Positions 25,541-35,793 of a stretch of 64,000 bases of DNA are shown here, piece after piece. The DNA lies in NCBI GenBank assembly GCA_003024175.1, contig MDYQ01000057.1, positions 59,151 to 123,150 on the forward strand, given 5' to 3'. The translations under genes and the position numbers were made by a program. This stretch comes from Planoprotostelium fungivorum (taxonomy: Eukaryota > Evosea > Variosea > Cavosteliida > Cavosteliaceae). The notes under the pieces were generated by a model. That model made no database searches. It had not been told where the DNA came from and worked only from the letters and a program-made list of their open reading frames with translations. Numbering within the stretch: the stretch's first letter is position 1; each line of letters opens with the position of its first letter.

Positions 25541-27969
25541 TCAACTCGATTCTTCTCTTCCTTCTCTCTCTTGTCCTTCCTCTGGTTCTGCTGCATCCTC
25601 CCTCATGTCCCTCACTGCACGTGTGAGTCGATGTGAAAGAGACAACGGTGCGAATGAAGAGGGATGCCCACGTGTATCGCTGGATAGAGACTCTGCTTGT
25701 GATGCCGTCGAAGACGAAGCGTCGGCGTTTGAGGACAACACGGACTGATTGAGAAAGTCTCTGAATCTCGATGCATATAACTCTGGATTTACGGTCGATA
25801 GCTCCTCCTGTTCGAATGAGAAGAGGTCCCACAGTCTTCTCACCTTCTCATGTCGAAGGGTCTTTGCGAAATGGGCAATCTTCTTCTTACTGTCGTACTT
25901 TTGTAAGAACTGAACATCGTCAGACGTGGAGGGAGAATGCAATCCCACATCGATGATGCCAAATAAATAACACTCTGTCTTGTTCTCTTCCACTTGATTG
26001 CTGGCCAATCCTCTCACGGCCATTAACGTGCTTCCCCTGTCCTCGATCAGATCTGAGATCTCTCTCACCACTCACTTGGAAGATTCTGTGGTGGAGATCG
26101 AAGGATCGGGTTTAGGACTTCTCCTGAGGAGGAGACTGGGTGATCGGATCATTCTGAACCTCGTCCCCCCAGCCTTCTGTGTGAGGACGTCCTCTAAGAA
26201 GTAGACTTGCGTGGGTACTACTCTCCGTCAGCGTAGATGAATGTGTGTCTCTCACTCTTTCTCAAGTTTCTCGTGTCAGAGGGAGATGATGGTTGGGTGT
26301 TGAGGTGTGTGTGTGTCTTTGAGATACCGACGAGGAAACTGTAATCCATGACAAAGTGCGATTCCAGCCACTGAAACGAATCAACACACAGGCGAGTGAG
26401 CGTCGATGAATGAGAGGAATGAAGGAGAGAGCTCACCCGTGTGTCTGCTTCGATGGCGGAGATCAATTCGGCACGATCTGAAACAGAGAGGTGAATCTTT
26501 CTCTTCTTGGATAAGAAATCGTTATCTTTCTCGGCTTGTTGAGTGGTCAATTGTGCAACCTCCTCTGGGTTCTCATCGAGGAAAGATGTACTCCTCTCTA
26601 ATTGAAGTGTCCTTCCTACCTTTGACCCCTGTGATCGTCAGTCTATCGATTCATGCTCTCCACATTCCATGTTTGATGTATATTCCATGTGATATCTACA
26701 CTGCATCGTGCATTCCCTTCGCATACGTTGAACTCTTCAAACACACCTTGAGGTCGTAGATTTCGTCGGGTCTGATTGGACCAAATATGTTGAGAGAGAC
26801 GATGACGTAATGAACTCTTCCTTTCCGGATGATCTTGTGGTGTCCGATGATCCTCATCAGCGTGGAATTACGATTCTGCGTCAAGTGCTGTATCCTTCAG
26901 ACGTGATCATCGTGTATCTCACACCTTATGATAGCCATCCAGCATGCTCTTCAGCGTGTTCGAATCTGCTTTGGTGATGCGTTTGATCATGAACCGGCGA
27001 TCGAGGGATGACATGAATAACGAACTGCTCTTTCCATCGGATGCCTTCAGCTCCATCTTCTCTGGTGCGCTCCACGAGACCTTTCACGTCAGACTCTTTC
27101 AATAGATCACACGCTCACGAGACAATCCTCCGAGCTGAGTCCCAGTATGTGTCTTATCTGTGCGTAGACCTTGGGTGAATAATCGACCACTGTCATCCTC
27201 TTGTCATCTCCAAACCTGTGGCGAGATCAATTGTGTGGTGCAGGAGAGTGATCATTCGGCGTTGAATGGACGCACCTCGATATCTTGTAACGAACTGAAT
27301 CGTGAGTGGCAACCTCTGCCTCTGCCTTATCCCACAATCCTCGTGGAGTTGTACCGCTGAACGAATCTGCTCCATCAGTCTCACGATCCATCACGGCCTG
27401 TCTCACTCCTTCGACTGGGTGATGCGGTGGTCGTCGAAGAGTATAACAAGGTACCATTGTCCTCCAAGACGTTGGGACCAGATAACAGCTGAATGTGTCA
27501 AGGTTGATGGGTGATGGATCCATCAACAGACTCACACAAGTTCTGACGGCTAAGACGACATCATAAACGAAATTGGATTCGAAAATCTTCGCTTCGGTCC
27601 ATCCGATTCGTTTCTCGGTTGGTGAATCTACCGCTACGAAAGGTTAGAAGATGCACATCGAAAAGATCATGGGGATGGTATGTATCTTATCACACACGTG
27701 TATCCTGTGGTGTGATGGCTCTTGGAGATAAGATGGATTTCAGATCGGCGGGATGGGGATCGCTGATGATGGTCGGAACCTTTTGTATTTAGCTATGTAA
27801 GAGATCCATTGCTCACCTGGTGTTCCTCCTCTTCCGCGAGAGAGAGATGTGAATCATCAGAGAAATCATCCTCTTCCTCTCTGATTATCATGTTCTCAAA
27901 GAACTCTTTAATGGGGGACAACCATGAGTACTTCCGGCTGTTGGCGGGAGGAGAAGGGTCCTCCGCCAT
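25541..27969 (-). CDS. Phosphatidylinositol phosphate kinase (PIPK family)
   Basis: This lipid kinase makes PtdIns(4,5)P2 or related lipids at membranes. The start is ATG at 27969 (MAEDPSPPANS) with an acidic N-terminal segment. Exons then give the PIPK core: FMIKRIT-KADSNTLKSML-GYHKH, STLMRIIGHHKI, the glycine-rich DLKGSKVGR after an intron, FVMDYSFLVGI (equivalent to MDYSLL), and FGIIDVGL followed by KYDSKKKIAHFAKTL, which matches the C-terminal IID and KK-E/H--K region. An acidic Ser-rich tail ends at 25541. Introns are about 40-120 nt. Whether it is a type I (4P-5) or type II (5P-4) enzyme cannot be settled by eye. It lies immediately upstream of the AT-rich island. Confidence 0.85.
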
Positions 27970-28198
27970 CGCTGTGTTTTCCAAATAAGTTGGCCGCCTC
28001 TACAATTGGCATCATATAAAAAGAGAAGATTATAGTGCATTAAATGATTCGGTTTTTCCGGTTGGTAGTCAAATGGTGCATTGAGAATGGATCACTTCTC
28101 TCCCAACCACTGGAATATGCACGACAAAAAAATTAGTGATCCAAATCAGCAAGCAAGCAGGTGGTGTGCAGTGATTTTCACCTTTCAGGTTCAGCAAG

Positions 28199-28533
28199 CT
28201 ATACTGTGTGCCTTGTGTTTCCCAAGAGACTGCTGAGGAGTTGCTCTAACTTTTCTTTGTATGCTCTGATCACTATCATCTGTTTTGTAATAAACTTGTC
28301 TCTTTGTTCTATTATCTTCTGCATCTCTTCCAGCTGAAGCTCCAAAGACATTGTCCTATGTTACATTCTACTTGTATTCTTTTAATTTCTGCTGTATACC
28401 CCTTCTCTTTCTCTTCCAGCAACTCCTGTAGCCTTTCCTCACATCTCTTGTTGTTCATCTTCATACACTGCTTTTTGTTGTTGTATGTTGCTAGCTCTTT
28501 CTCAAACAGTCCCTTGATGTTCTCATTCTTCAT
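28199..28533 (-). pseudogene. Coiled-coil protein, frame-broken
   Basis: Two overlapping minus-strand frames carry one helical protein: 28533-28312 (MKNENIKGLFEKELATYNNK and a Glu/Lys-rich run) and 28351-28199 (LQLEEMQKIIEQRDKFITKQ). Both are heptad-like. The change of frame near 28350 is either a frameshift or two adjacent small genes. Such tails occur in many viral and mobile-element proteins, but no domain was identified. Confidence 0.4.
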
Positions 28534-28886
28534 TTAGATCACACTTCTTACCTCTGGTCTTTGTATTCTGTATCCTATGTTTTAAGCAGTCTAGAATGCT
28601 TTGTGGGAGCTGAATGATTACATCATTGTATACAGAGTTCCACCATTGAGTCATAGTAAAATGTAGTAATTGGGTAATATTATAGTAAATATAGTAATTT
28701 TGCTGGGAAATTAAAAGTAAACAAATAGTAAGAATAGTAGAAATTGGTAAGTTGGTAATGTTATATAAAGTAGATTTATAGTAATCTTAGTAAGATGTCA
28801 GTGTTTTCAGTGCTTGTCAAGAGTATAAAAAAGAAGATTTACTTGTTTTCCTATGTCTTCCTATATCTTATCATGAATACTACAAT

Positions 28887-29653
28887 TTACTCATTTTCAA
28901 CACCAACATCAGTGTCATCACCTGTATCCTCTGCAGCTTGTAGAATCCTTCTTCTGATTCTGTCTCTTGCATCTGATTCATTCTCTTTCTTTACTAACCT
29001 GCTTATAGTATTGATACATACATATATTTCATCAAGGTAATCCTTAAATTCACTAGGGTTTCTACTTACATACTCTCTAATACCTTTAGGCAGGTGTTGT
29101 ATCTTCATTCCAGGAGGTGGTCTCAGCACTGCTGCTCTGTTTATATGTCCTGCATTCAACTATTTCTCATATGCTGAGTTTCTCAGCCCACTATATGGTA
29201 TAATCTTATACTGTTCATATTTAGCATCCAGATCATCATACTGCTCAACACATTTTTGGAATACCTCAGGAGGTGTATATTTTGCCACACATCCTAAGAA
29301 CTGCCTCTTAGGTTATTCATCGACCAACTTACTTGCTTACTCTGTTGCTGTCTGGTTAGATCATTAACTTTGGTATTAGCTGCCAGATACTTGTTGTATG
29401 CTTGTTGCATCATCCCATTATTCTGACCTAGAATTGACTGAAACTGCTCATTATCAGCTAACATCTTTTTGGCTGCAGGAAGACTGACCTTCCCTGTCTG
29501 CTGTCTTACTTGCTCATTGAGACTGCTAAAATTAGGAAATCCAATGAGCTCAATGATGTTATCTCTTGTTAAATAGTTTAGAAGCTTACTGACTGGCAAC
29601 TCGTCAAATGCTTTTGGTTCTGTTCTTGACTGGAAATATCTTGACAAGATCAT
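28887..29653 (-). pseudogene. Island protein of unknown family, frame-broken
   Basis: The frame 29653-29294 encodes ELPVSKLLNYLTRDNIIELI and a Gln/Asn-rich stretch. After a frame change it continues as FLGCVAKYTPPEVFQKCVEQ, one in-frame stop (near 29160), and then GHINRAAVLRPPPGMKIQHL with a charged tail down to 28887. Continuity across the break suggests a single former gene of about 250 residues. No known family was recognised. Confidence 0.4.
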
Positions 29654-29790
29654 AGTCCATTTTATTGCAGTTTATGATATAATCTAAAACATACAATTAG
29701 GAAACAAAATCATTATTTAATTTCATATTAGAAAATGAGATTCCTCTTATATAAGGTGAAATAACTACAGTGAAGAATACACCTGCCAAA

Positions 29791-30039
29791 TTATACTACA
29801 AACAAAAATATGATCAATACAAACAACTGTTTGTTAGATCTGTGTAGCTGTGGATGTCTGTTGGACATATATTGTTGTAAAATCAGCAGATCCCATTGAG
29901 CATATTGAAAACCAAGTTTAGATGCTTGTTTGTATTTTTGTATGAGTCCTTCAAAGTCACTTTGTTTTCCTTTTCTTAGATCACCAATATAACCAAAGGA
30001 TTTGAAGGAGTGCACTAGTAATTGTCTTTCAGTTGGCAT
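29791..30039 (-). CDS. Small island protein, unknown
   Basis: This is an ATG-led ORF of 82 codons starting MPTERQLLVHSFKSFGY. It is helical and basic, with a hydrophobic C-terminus that may be an out-of-frame tail. It lies about 40 bases downstream of the HTH-like ORF on the same strand. No function is assigned. Confidence 0.35.
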   Translation of the reverse strand: MPTERQLLVHSFKSFGYIGDLRKGKQSDFEGLIQKYKQASKLGFQYAQWDLLILQQYMSNRHPQLHRSNKQLFVLIIFLFVV

Positions 30040-30080
30040 AATGGATTGTCAATTTGTAATATATAATTGATGATCTTTTT

Positions 30081-30428
30081 TTAAAAATGTAACTTGGGTT
30101 CAGAGAGTGAGTGATTTAATGCCCTGTAGCTGATTTTATATAGACCCATGACTTCTGTTTTAGTTGTTGATTTGTTTTGAAGCCTTGTCTTAATGTTAGC
30201 AACATAAGCTGAGGGTATCTTGCTACTATGCTCATCTCTCAAGATAATTTTCAATTTCAAATAACTTAGTTTGTATTTGGCACAAAGCTCTCCTCTTGTA
30301 CATCCTGTTTGATAATCTTGGATCACATTGTCATATGAACCTTGAGAGACATCTTGTCTCAACTTGATAAAGATCAAGAAGGTATTCACAATTATCAGGT
30401 TTTTTATTAGAATCAAACCTAAGATCAC
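30081..30428 (-). CDS. Putative helix-turn-helix repeat protein (fragment)
   Basis: It encodes two similar units: DYQTGCTRGELCAKYKLSYL followed by KLKIILRD, and RLQNKSTTKTEVMGLYKISY followed by RALNHSLSE. The pattern of a short helix, a polar turn and K-Y-K-[LI]-S-Y resembles tandem HTH DNA-binding units of transposases and mobile-element regulators. No ATG leads the frame, which opens at GTG, so the 5' end is missing or changed. Confidence 0.35.
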   Translation of the reverse strand: MILGLILIKNLIIVNTFLIFIKLRQDVSQGSYDNVIQDYQTGCTRGELCAKYKLSYLKLKIILRDEHSSKIPSAYVANIKTRLQNKSTTKTEVMGLYKISYRALNHSLSEPKLHF

Positions 30429-30585
30429 ACTGCTAACAGCAGGTGTAGCTAGTCAATATGAATACTCATTCTTAGCAGACACATGGTTTTCTCGGTCTGT
30501 ATCAGCTGTGGCTCAAATATGCTCAAAAACAAATGCTGTCCTACCTGTTGTACTTTAGTCCTACCCTTTTTACTTCAAGATTGAA

Positions 30586-31677
30586 TTGAACTGTACATTA
30601 GTCAACATTGAGGATGGAACAACTATAGATAAAACATATTTGTTCCCTGCATATCATGCCATCAAAATATCATCTATTAAACATATCAGTAATATTAACA
30701 ACATTCTAGAATTGTGGATACAGAATTCTTTTGCTGCTGATGATTCTGTACCTGACACTAAACAAACACAGAGTACATGAATTCATTGCTTTCAAACTTA
30801 AGCTTGCTAAATCTCAGCAAGGTGGGTGTAAATGATATACAGTGGATGCAGGTCTTAAGAATAAAAGGTGTCTGAAGAGCCAAGGAATACAACAGGCCAA
30901 TAGTAAACAATAAAGAGAAAAGGCAATTGCTCTAAGGGATTAATATTACACTCAGTGTGGTCAAACACTACAGATCATGTACAAGTAGCTGATCTCCCTG
31001 CTATCTGTCAAACACTCCATCTAGATCTTACAGTTTACACTTTAGATGACAATCTAAACAGTTTGAAATTATATGAATCAGGTATTGAAGGCTCACCAAT
31101 CTGTCTGCATTTGGATCAGCCCAAGAACCATTATATGCTATTGAGAACACTTGTAGAATATGCAGAAACAATCATTTGTGATAATGTAAGAAGGTTTTCT
31201 CATACAATAATAGCTCTAAATATCATAAGCATGGCCAAACATCAGAATGATCAAAACAGTAGCAAGGTGTTAGTATTTAAAGACGATCCTATTCAGAGCT
31301 CTTCCTCTCTGTACAAACAGTTATTTGGCACAGAACTTGTCAGACCTTTATTTCTAGCTTATGATTTTGAATGTATCTTGAAGAAGATGAAAAACAGTGA
31401 AGAGAATAAACAAAAGACTACATACACTCATAGTCATGAACCTATAGGAGTAGTGATGCTTGCAGGTGGGTGCTTAGCTGATCAAGCAAGGAATCTTGAA
31501 TATGAACACTGTGGGCCAGATGCTGGAAAATACTTTGTAGAGCACTTATACTCTATACATGATTCACTGACAGACTTATTAAAGAAACACTTCTTAAAAA
31601 ATTACAATAAGCAAATGGCTGTTATAGAAACCCAGAAATGCAGCTGCCAATACACTCTGCAGCATAGGTCATGGTGT
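30586..31677 (+). pseudogene. Protein-primed family B DNA polymerase, N-terminal part (Polinton/Maverick type)
   Basis: The 241-codon frame 30955-31677 shows, in order, an OTU-like or linker segment (LPAICQTLHLDLTVYTLDD then SPICLHL and NHYMLL), a decayed zinc finger (ICDNV-RRFSH with a paired H, its second Cys lost), and LAYDFECILKKM, matching the Exo I D-F-E motif. YTHSHEPIGVVM and GPDAGKYFVEHL follow, as in Polinton, adenovirus-like and linear-plasmid polymerases. No ATG leads the frame. Upstream in-frame stops separate an earlier open piece (30586-30777). The frame ends before Exo II and the whole polymerase palm, so the gene is truncated at both ends and inactive. Confidence 0.6.
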
Positions 31678-31689
31678 TAAGAAATTATC

Positions 31690-32688
31690 TCAACAGATCA
31701 ACCATGCAGGTGTGGTCACTATCAATCCTCCCAGGACATCTCTCATGTACGGCCTAATGTACTTCCTTGGTGACAAAGAAGTACTCAAACGCCTGCAGCT
31801 CACTGTGCAGTGCACACTAGCCCAGATGAGTGAGCTGGAGCGATGAGCCATGGTCTACTTCTACACGGAGAAGCACCACACCCTCCACAAGGACAACCTG
31901 ACAGAAGTCGTATATAAACCAAACAGTTCAATGAGTCTCTGTTTATAAAGAAAGCCAAGGTGTTCCTTTTCAATGAACGTGCATTGAATGTGTTTCTTGG
32001 TTGCTGACTTTTCACTGACTTTTCTCCGAGTTTTCCAATTAGTCAATGATGTCAAATGTTGGGCACAACAGTACCACCACATCTCAACCTACTCCTGCTC
32101 TTCAGAGGAGGATACGCCCAAACTTATCACCACTGCATGGCAGAGGACATCTTACACTTTGACGCAATGACGACTCCCCACTACAATTGCATCCTGCAGA
32201 TCCTCTGTGCTCACAATGAGCTGGGAGCGGACAAAGCATTGAAAGAGATGATCATGGGCAAACAAACAGAGAGGTACACTTCTTGTATCACCAAGTGTGG
32301 TCCACACAGTGAAGACCTTCTGTCTAAGGTAGTAGAGACGTTTCCTGACTACCTCCACTTCAAGGTGCAATGGGCTTAATGGCTGCACTACAAACTCAAG
32401 AACACCAACAAGGCCATTCAGATGATGAACCAAGTCCTGTCTGAACCCAATGCTAACACTCAGATGATCACCTGTGCTGCAGATGTGCACAGAAGCCGCT
32501 CGCAAGAGCAGACCACCTTCCCCAACAGAGAAATAGAACTGTACAGATGGGCCTTGGAGAAAGATCCGTCAAACCAGGCGGCAACCCAGGGCATCCTCAA
32601 GTTGCTTTCAAACCCAGCGTTCACTGCAAGATGGAAGGATGAAAAGAACCCACCCATCCGCAACGTGGCTGCCATCTACCTGTTGTAA
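31690..32688 (+). pseudogene. Helical (TPR-like) protein gene with in-frame stops
   Basis: From about 32110 to 32688 one frame encodes a helical protein interrupted by a single TAA near 32377 (KVQW A-stop-WLHYKLKNTNKAIQMM). Beyond it, IELYRWALEKDPSNQAATQG is TPR-like. Upstream, open pieces such as INPPRTSLMYGLMYFLGDKE (31710-31845) lie in other frames. No ATG-led full gene and no consistent introns were found. The G/C level is higher than in the adjacent island. It is likely a decayed gene of unknown family. Confidence 0.4.
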
Positions 32689-32899
32689 GATCGTATCGAT
32701 CTTGTAAGTCCCTGTGGACTACTAGAGTCTCTCTTAGACGAAGACACAACAACCTTTCGGTTCGCGAATGCGCGTATATTCTATAATTCCCAACATCTAC
32801 AATGATAGATAATCGTCCCGATTATTGTCCCGATTATTTACATCTACAATCCGTTCGTTAATTCTACCTTTTCCCTTCACTCTTCGTAATCCACGATGC

Positions 32900-33310
32900 T
32901 CAGCATGTATTCCCTCTACATCCTGACACCTGTGGCACCAGAACTTTGACACAGACAGGCACACAAGAGACCTCAATGGACTTCTGGTACAAGCACAAGC
33001 GGCCATTATGGAGTGCCTCAAGACGACAGTTGCCCATCACCCCTCTCTCGTTGATGTCGTGGCAGCTGTGGAATCTACGATGGAAGCGTCAGAGAAAGTA
33101 CAAGCGCTGAAGAGGCTGATGCATCCAGTCAATTTAGCGGGACCATACATCCGGAGTGCGAGAGTGTGGAGAAAAATCTCCCGTCAAAGGCGCTCTTGCT
33201 GACCTGGAAGAGGTGGTCAAGAAAAGCTCATTGAAGCCCAAGATGAACGTCTACATTGGCATTGAGAAGGACTCAGATCTGTGCATTGAATGTGTACTGC
33301 TGCAATGAAG
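32900..33310 (+). pseudogene. Further decayed helical fragment
   Basis: The open frame from about 32935 to 33202 reads TDRHTRDLNGLLVQAQAAIM and continues with VVAAVESTMEASEKVQALKR. A neighbouring frame continues as ADLEEVVKKSSLKPKMNVYI up to about 33307. It may be the 3' part of the same former gene as 31690-32688. No family was recognised. Confidence 0.3.
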
Positions 33311-33453
33311 TTTCTCATTCAAGTCGCAACATCTTTGTCTTCTGTTTCATCCCACGACGGCCGCCTTCTTGATTTCACTAGTACGCACTTGTGAAATCAG
33401 CCTCTGCAACAGATAACGCATAGCAGTGTACCAGTTCATGGTCTCCTCAGCTT

Positions 33454-33474
33454 CTGGCTGGCTGGCTGGCTGGC
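33454..33474 (+). repeat. (CTGG)5 microsatellite
   Basis: Five tandem CTGG units lie just upstream of the alpha/beta hydrolase gene. Confidence 0.85.
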
Positions 33475-33577
33475 TTGCGTGATCCTGCGTCGTGCGGAAG
33501 CTCCGCCGGAGAAATCAACTTCCTCCCGATCGGCGATCGATGTGTCCCTCGGGTGATAGATATCACACACGCAGAAG

Positions 33578-34942
33578 ATGGAAAAGGCTGAAGACACACA
33601 TATTATCCACGATATTGCTTATTTCAACGGTTCTGATTCAGATCCTGTCCATCGAAGGCATCGCCTCGATGTTTATCACAATCAAGAAGCGATCCTCAAT
33701 AGTTCACACCAACCAGTTCTCATCTGGTGTCACGGTGGCGGATTCCAGCGAGGTGACAAAGCAAACGAGTGGTGGGTCTGGAGTCCATCGCATTGCGTCC
33801 CTGAGAGATGTTAGGAGAGGTGCACCTGGCATAAGTCGATATTGCGCAAAGAACAATATAGTCGCAGTATCCATCAACTACCGTCTATCGAGGCCCTCTA
33901 CGGCTGCCATCTGTTTCCAATTGACCACTTTGACTCTCATTGTCTGGCTTCTGTTGTTTTTATCTCCATTCAGAGGATGGTATCAACTGTCTGCTGCGCT
34001 ATTGACTGCAGGGTGAGGCGGTGCGGTGCAAGTATTCGCTCAAACTCAACAGTACCCTGATAACTATCTTGGCCAAGAAGAGGTACAGCGGTAATGCAGC
34101 CAACATGAGACAGATGGTCGATGATGTCTGCTATTCGATCAAATACGTGAGGGAACACCTGAACGAATTAGTTCCAGGGGCAGACGTGAACAAGATCTAC
34201 ATAGGAGGTCACTCTGCCGGTGAGTCTTCAGCCGTTGGTTTTTCCTTCGCTCATCAGGTACAGGTGCTTGCATCACGAGTCTCATCGCCATGGACGAATC
34301 TCACCTGAAGAGACACGGGTTGATTTCTGTGAGATACTTCTGCTCGAAAGACCTAGGCTGATTCTGAGATAGGAAGATGAAGACGCATCGAAGGTTCAGT
34401 GGTTGAAAGGATTCGTTTTGATGTCTGGTATTTATAGTTTGGCAAATCCCATTCACAACTGGTACTGGCATTACGCCAACATCTTCTTCCGGTGAGTGGT
34501 GTTCATCATCGCCATCTTCTCATCTGTGTTAGAGCCATGTACACATCTTCAGTGGCTGGCTGGGATCATGAAGATCATTTGAGATACAGCCCCATTGAAT
34601 ACATCAAGGAACGTAAAGTCACAGGTGATGATCGATCCATCACCATCCAATCTTACGATGAGAAGGTCACACATCAGAGACACCAATGGCCGGAGCAGAT
34701 ATGTTGGTCTTGAGTGCGGCGAGTGATTTAGGTTTAGAGGTCGTAACTCTCAGATCTTTCGGTAATATTGAGTCCTCTATCAGGTCGATGCTGCGAGATT
34801 TGTGAAGAAGCTTCAGTCTTGTGGTTACAGTGTGACTCATCGAGTCATCCCAAAGACGAATCACCCATCCATTGCATCCACCTTTGAGAAGAACGAAGCG
34901 AGAAATGTTCTACTCCAATTCATCCAAAGCGTAACGAAATAA
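33578..34942 (+). CDS. Alpha/beta hydrolase, esterase-lipase (HGGG/GHSAG) family
   Basis: ATG at 33578 opens MEKAEDTHIIHDIAYF. The oxyanion box is VLIWCHGGGFQRGDK. A 43-nt intron (33772-33814) joins it to APGISRYCAKNNIVAVSINY. The nucleophile elbow is KIYIGGHSAG (about 34200). After further introns come WLKGFVLMSGIYSL, NWYWHYANIFFRA, GADMLVLSAASDLGLE (acid region) and VIPKTNHPSI with the catalytic His, ending FIQSVTK at 34942. All triad positions are present. The layout resembles carboxylesterase/arylformamidase/prenylcysteine methylesterase relatives; the substrate is unknown. The joint between about 33900 and 34110 is the least certain part. Confidence 0.78.
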
Positions 34943-35017
34943 ATGAATAAATCATTTAATTTGAATTTAAATATATATAGATGTTTACAGAGAGTTCTAT
35001 TCAGTTGTCGATAGACA

Positions 35018-35766
35018 ATGTCCACCATGACCAACAAGTTCGATGGACAATACGACACAGGCGCGGAGATTCCAAAATACAGGGTCGCTCGCTCATTATC
35101 CAATCGTGCCAAGGTTCTCATTCAGTCTTTCATCATCATACCCCAAATACGAGATTCGTCACCCTCAATCATCTCTTCATCTGAAATTATCGACAGTGCA
35201 AGGAATGCAGAGAGTGTTTTGTCAAGGGAGAGCTCAGAGTCGAGATGACAGTGCCTCCAAACGACAGAAGGAGGTGGCCACTCTGCCTGATGTGGCATCT
35301 GAGATGTTTCCGTTCTTTTGGCCACATCTGTGAACCTCAAGGTACTGAATGAACTGATGTTAGTCATCTCGACGGCTCACAGAGAACAGACTTCGGCGGA
35401 TACGATATGTTGGACATGGGAGAACGTATCCAAGTCGAGAAGATGTTCGATGGAAGGTTGCAGAGGGAAGTGGAGAATAGTATGAATTTGGAGTCGAACA
35501 GTCCCCGAATGACTTGATATACAGATAAGAAGTCTTTGAAGAGAAGTGCCAATCTCATGCTCAACTGGTTGAATAGTCCCAACAAGAAGAAACAGCTCGG
35601 ATCGGTGAAACCCAACACACCCTCACTGTCTGATCCCAACAGAACGATCACCATCAGAACGGATCCACAGCTGAATTCGAGGAATAGAAGATGTGTGATG
35701 AAAAGAGGTACACAGTATCCTCTTTCGCTGAATCAAAAGAAAAGGACAAATAAAAGCAATTCTTAA
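35018..35766 (+). CDS. Small protein with a PARP-type zinc finger
   Basis: Splicing out an 83-nt intron (35114-35196) gives FDGQYDTGAEIPKYRVARSL then SNRAK-CKECRECFVKGELRV, RRRWPLCLMWHLRCF and SFGHICEPQ. This matches the PARP-type finger C-x2-C ... W-x-H-x2-C-F ... GH, known to bind DNA breaks in PARP1 and DNA ligase III. A second intron joins DFGGYDMLDMGERIQVEKMF, the usual helix after the finger. A third short intron leads to a basic tail rich in Lys and Asn (NWLNSPNKKKQ) that ends at 35766. No polymerase, WGR or ligase domain follows, so the finger stands in a protein of about 180 residues. A DNA-damage sensor or chromatin role is inferred from the family. Confidence 0.75.
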
Positions 35767-35793
35767 AAAAACGTTACAAAGCCATCGCACGCG

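Larger units (their letters stand above)
28115..31680. mobile_element. AT-rich island: decayed Polinton/Maverick-like element
   Basis: Base composition changes visibly to A/T-rich about 150 bases beyond the PIP kinase start and returns near 31.7 kb. Inside are intron-poor, broken ORFs on both strands: coiled-coil and unknown proteins on the minus strand (28.2-30.4 kb) and the exonuclease end of a protein-primed family B DNA polymerase on the plus strand (30.9-31.7 kb). No capsid, packaging ATPase or integrase was recognised. No terminal inverted repeats could be matched by eye. A truncated, decayed mobile element or integrated virus-like element is the best reading. Confidence 0.55.
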
